From Caldisericia bacterium (GTDB lineage: Bacteria > Caldisericota > Caldisericia > UBA6126 > JAGPKI01), in assembly GCA_018054005.1 (NCBI GenBank), contig JAGPKI010000073.1, positions 1 to 7,584 of the forward strand: a stretch of 7,584 nucleotides of DNA, given 5' to 3'. The position numbers and the translations under genes were made by a program. Below the pieces are notes generated by a model, which searched no databases, was not told the origin of the DNA, and worked only from the letters and a program-made list of their open reading frames with translations. This document shows positions 6,900-7,584 of the stretch, piece by piece. How positions within the stretch are numbered: the first letter of the stretch is position 1; each line of letters opens with the position of its first letter.

Positions 6900-7584
6900 A
6901 TGGAAGTCCACTTAAATACCTACGGTAGTTACTTACGCAAAAAAGATGAAATGTTTGAATTGAGCATTGAGGATAAGAAAACCAAGCTCTCTCCGGAAAA
7001 GATATCTTCCATTGTTATTTCCAATGCGGCTATAATAACCACGGATGCCATTCAATTGGCGATGGATTATAATATTGATATTGTTTTTCTGGATAAATAT
7101 GGCTCTCCTTATGGCAGGATTTGGTTTCCCAAAATTGGCAGTACTGTTTTAATTAGAAGAAGGCAATTGGAAATGCTTTCTGATAACATAGGTTTACAAT
7201 TCATCAAAAATTGGATTGCCATAAAAATAATGAATCAATACCGTTTTGTGCAGCGTTTGCTTTCCAAGCGTGATTGCGATAAAAGTAATTTTGAAACCCG
7301 GATGCAAAATATGCAGGAAGCTGCTATTTGTATAATGCAGGCAGAAGGCAAATTGGAAGAACTTTCCGGTTCTTTTATGGGTTGGGAAGGAGGTGCTTCC
7401 AAGAATTATTTTTCCATTTTGGCAGAATTGATCCCTGATGCATATAAATTTGAGGGGAGAAGTTCGCGTCCTGCTAAAGATGCTTTCAATGCTATGCTGA
7501 ATTATGGTTATGGCATTCTCTATTCTAAAGTGGAGAGAGCTTTAATTATTGCTGGTCTTGATCCCTACTTGGGGCTTTTGCATA
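6900..7584 (+). CDS. cas1: CRISPR-associated integrase Cas1 (type I-B), 3'-truncated by the window edge
   Basis: Cas1, together with Cas2, forms the complex that inserts new spacers at the leader end of the array. Translation from the ATG at 6900 gives 228 residues and stays open to the right edge. The N-terminal beta domain starts MEVHLNTYGSYLRKKDEMFEL. VFLDKYGSPYGRIW (62-75) leads to STVLIRRRQLEM (81-92), as in type I-B Cas1. The active-site glutamate is E163 in GWEGGASKNYF. The visible part ends at LGLLH, whose last residue H228 is the expected catalytic histidine; the final acidic ligand lies outside the window. Perhaps 100 residues are missing. The gene follows cas3 by 3 nt with no Shine-Dalgarno site visible, suggesting coupled translation. 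GC is roughly 33-42%, clearly above cas3 and close to cas6, so it seems to share cas6's history rather than that of the effector genes. Confidence 0.95.
   Translation, partial: MEVHLNTYGSYLRKKDEMFELSIEDKKTKLSPEKISSIVISNAAIITTDAIQLAMDYNIDIVFLDKYGSPYGRIWFPKIGSTVLIRRRQLEMLSDNIGLQFIKNWIAIKIMNQYRFVQRLLSKRDCDKSNFETRMQNMQEAAICIMQAEGKLEELSGSFMGWEGGASKNYFSILAELIPDAYKFEGRSSRPAKDAFNAMLNYGYGILYSKVERALIIAGLDPYLGLLH

Noticed and set aside
7387..7394. AAGGAGGT inside cas1 as another internal ribosome binding site
   Set aside because: No ATG or GTG follows at useful distance. The bases encode the conserved WEGGA active-site segment, which explains the match.
1..7584. A CRISPR array, leader or novel accessory gene in the window
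   Set aside because: No spaced direct repeats are visible, and nearly every base is taken by the six cas genes; the largest gap is 14 nt. The only repeat is the 24-bp coding repeat in cas7.

Overview
The window is the interior of one type I-B CRISPR-Cas operon. All genes lie on the + strand and are packed end to end: cas6 (3' part only) - cas8b with a nested cas11 start - cas7 - cas5 - cas3 - cas1 (5' part only). The subtype call rests on a Csh1/TM1802-like large subunit with two CXXC pairs, a Csh2-like Cas7, an Hmari-type Cas5, a one-piece HD-helicase Cas3 and a Cas6b-like crRNA endonuclease. Both edges cut genes. No CRISPR array, leader, promoter or terminator is visible. The cas2 gene and the array, if present, would be expected beyond the right edge.

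The parts form one immune pathway. Cas6 would cut the pre-crRNA. Cas8b, Cas11, Cas7 and Cas5 would form the crRNA-guided Cascade complex. Cas3 would unwind and degrade the DNA that Cascade recognises. Cas1, with Cas2 outside the window, would insert new spacers. The interference genes look intact: the main HD and helicase motifs of Cas3 are present, and the frames of cas8b, cas7, cas5 and cas3 are unbroken.

The most informative signal lies inside cas8b. A full AAGGAGG sits 5 nt before an in-frame ATG (codon 484). This predicts separate translation of the last 180 residues as the Cascade small subunit Cas11. Internal Cas11 starts are known for types I-B, I-C and I-D, so this is a clear instance of a known principle rather than a new system.

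The second signal is a composition break. The flanking cas6 and cas1 pieces are about 35-45% GC, while cas8b, cas7, cas5 and cas3 are about 23-32% GC (hand counts on sampled rows). This fits replacement of the effector module between host-adapted flanks. No cas4 lies in the usual slot between cas3 and cas1; those two genes are 3 nt apart.

The host is a bacterium with a low to moderate GC genome and strong AAGGAGG-type ribosome binding sites. The Cas6b and Cas1 types and the roughly 38-40% GC flanks would suit Cloacimonadota or a Bacteroidota-like lineage. This is a guess from resemblance, not a demonstrated assignment.
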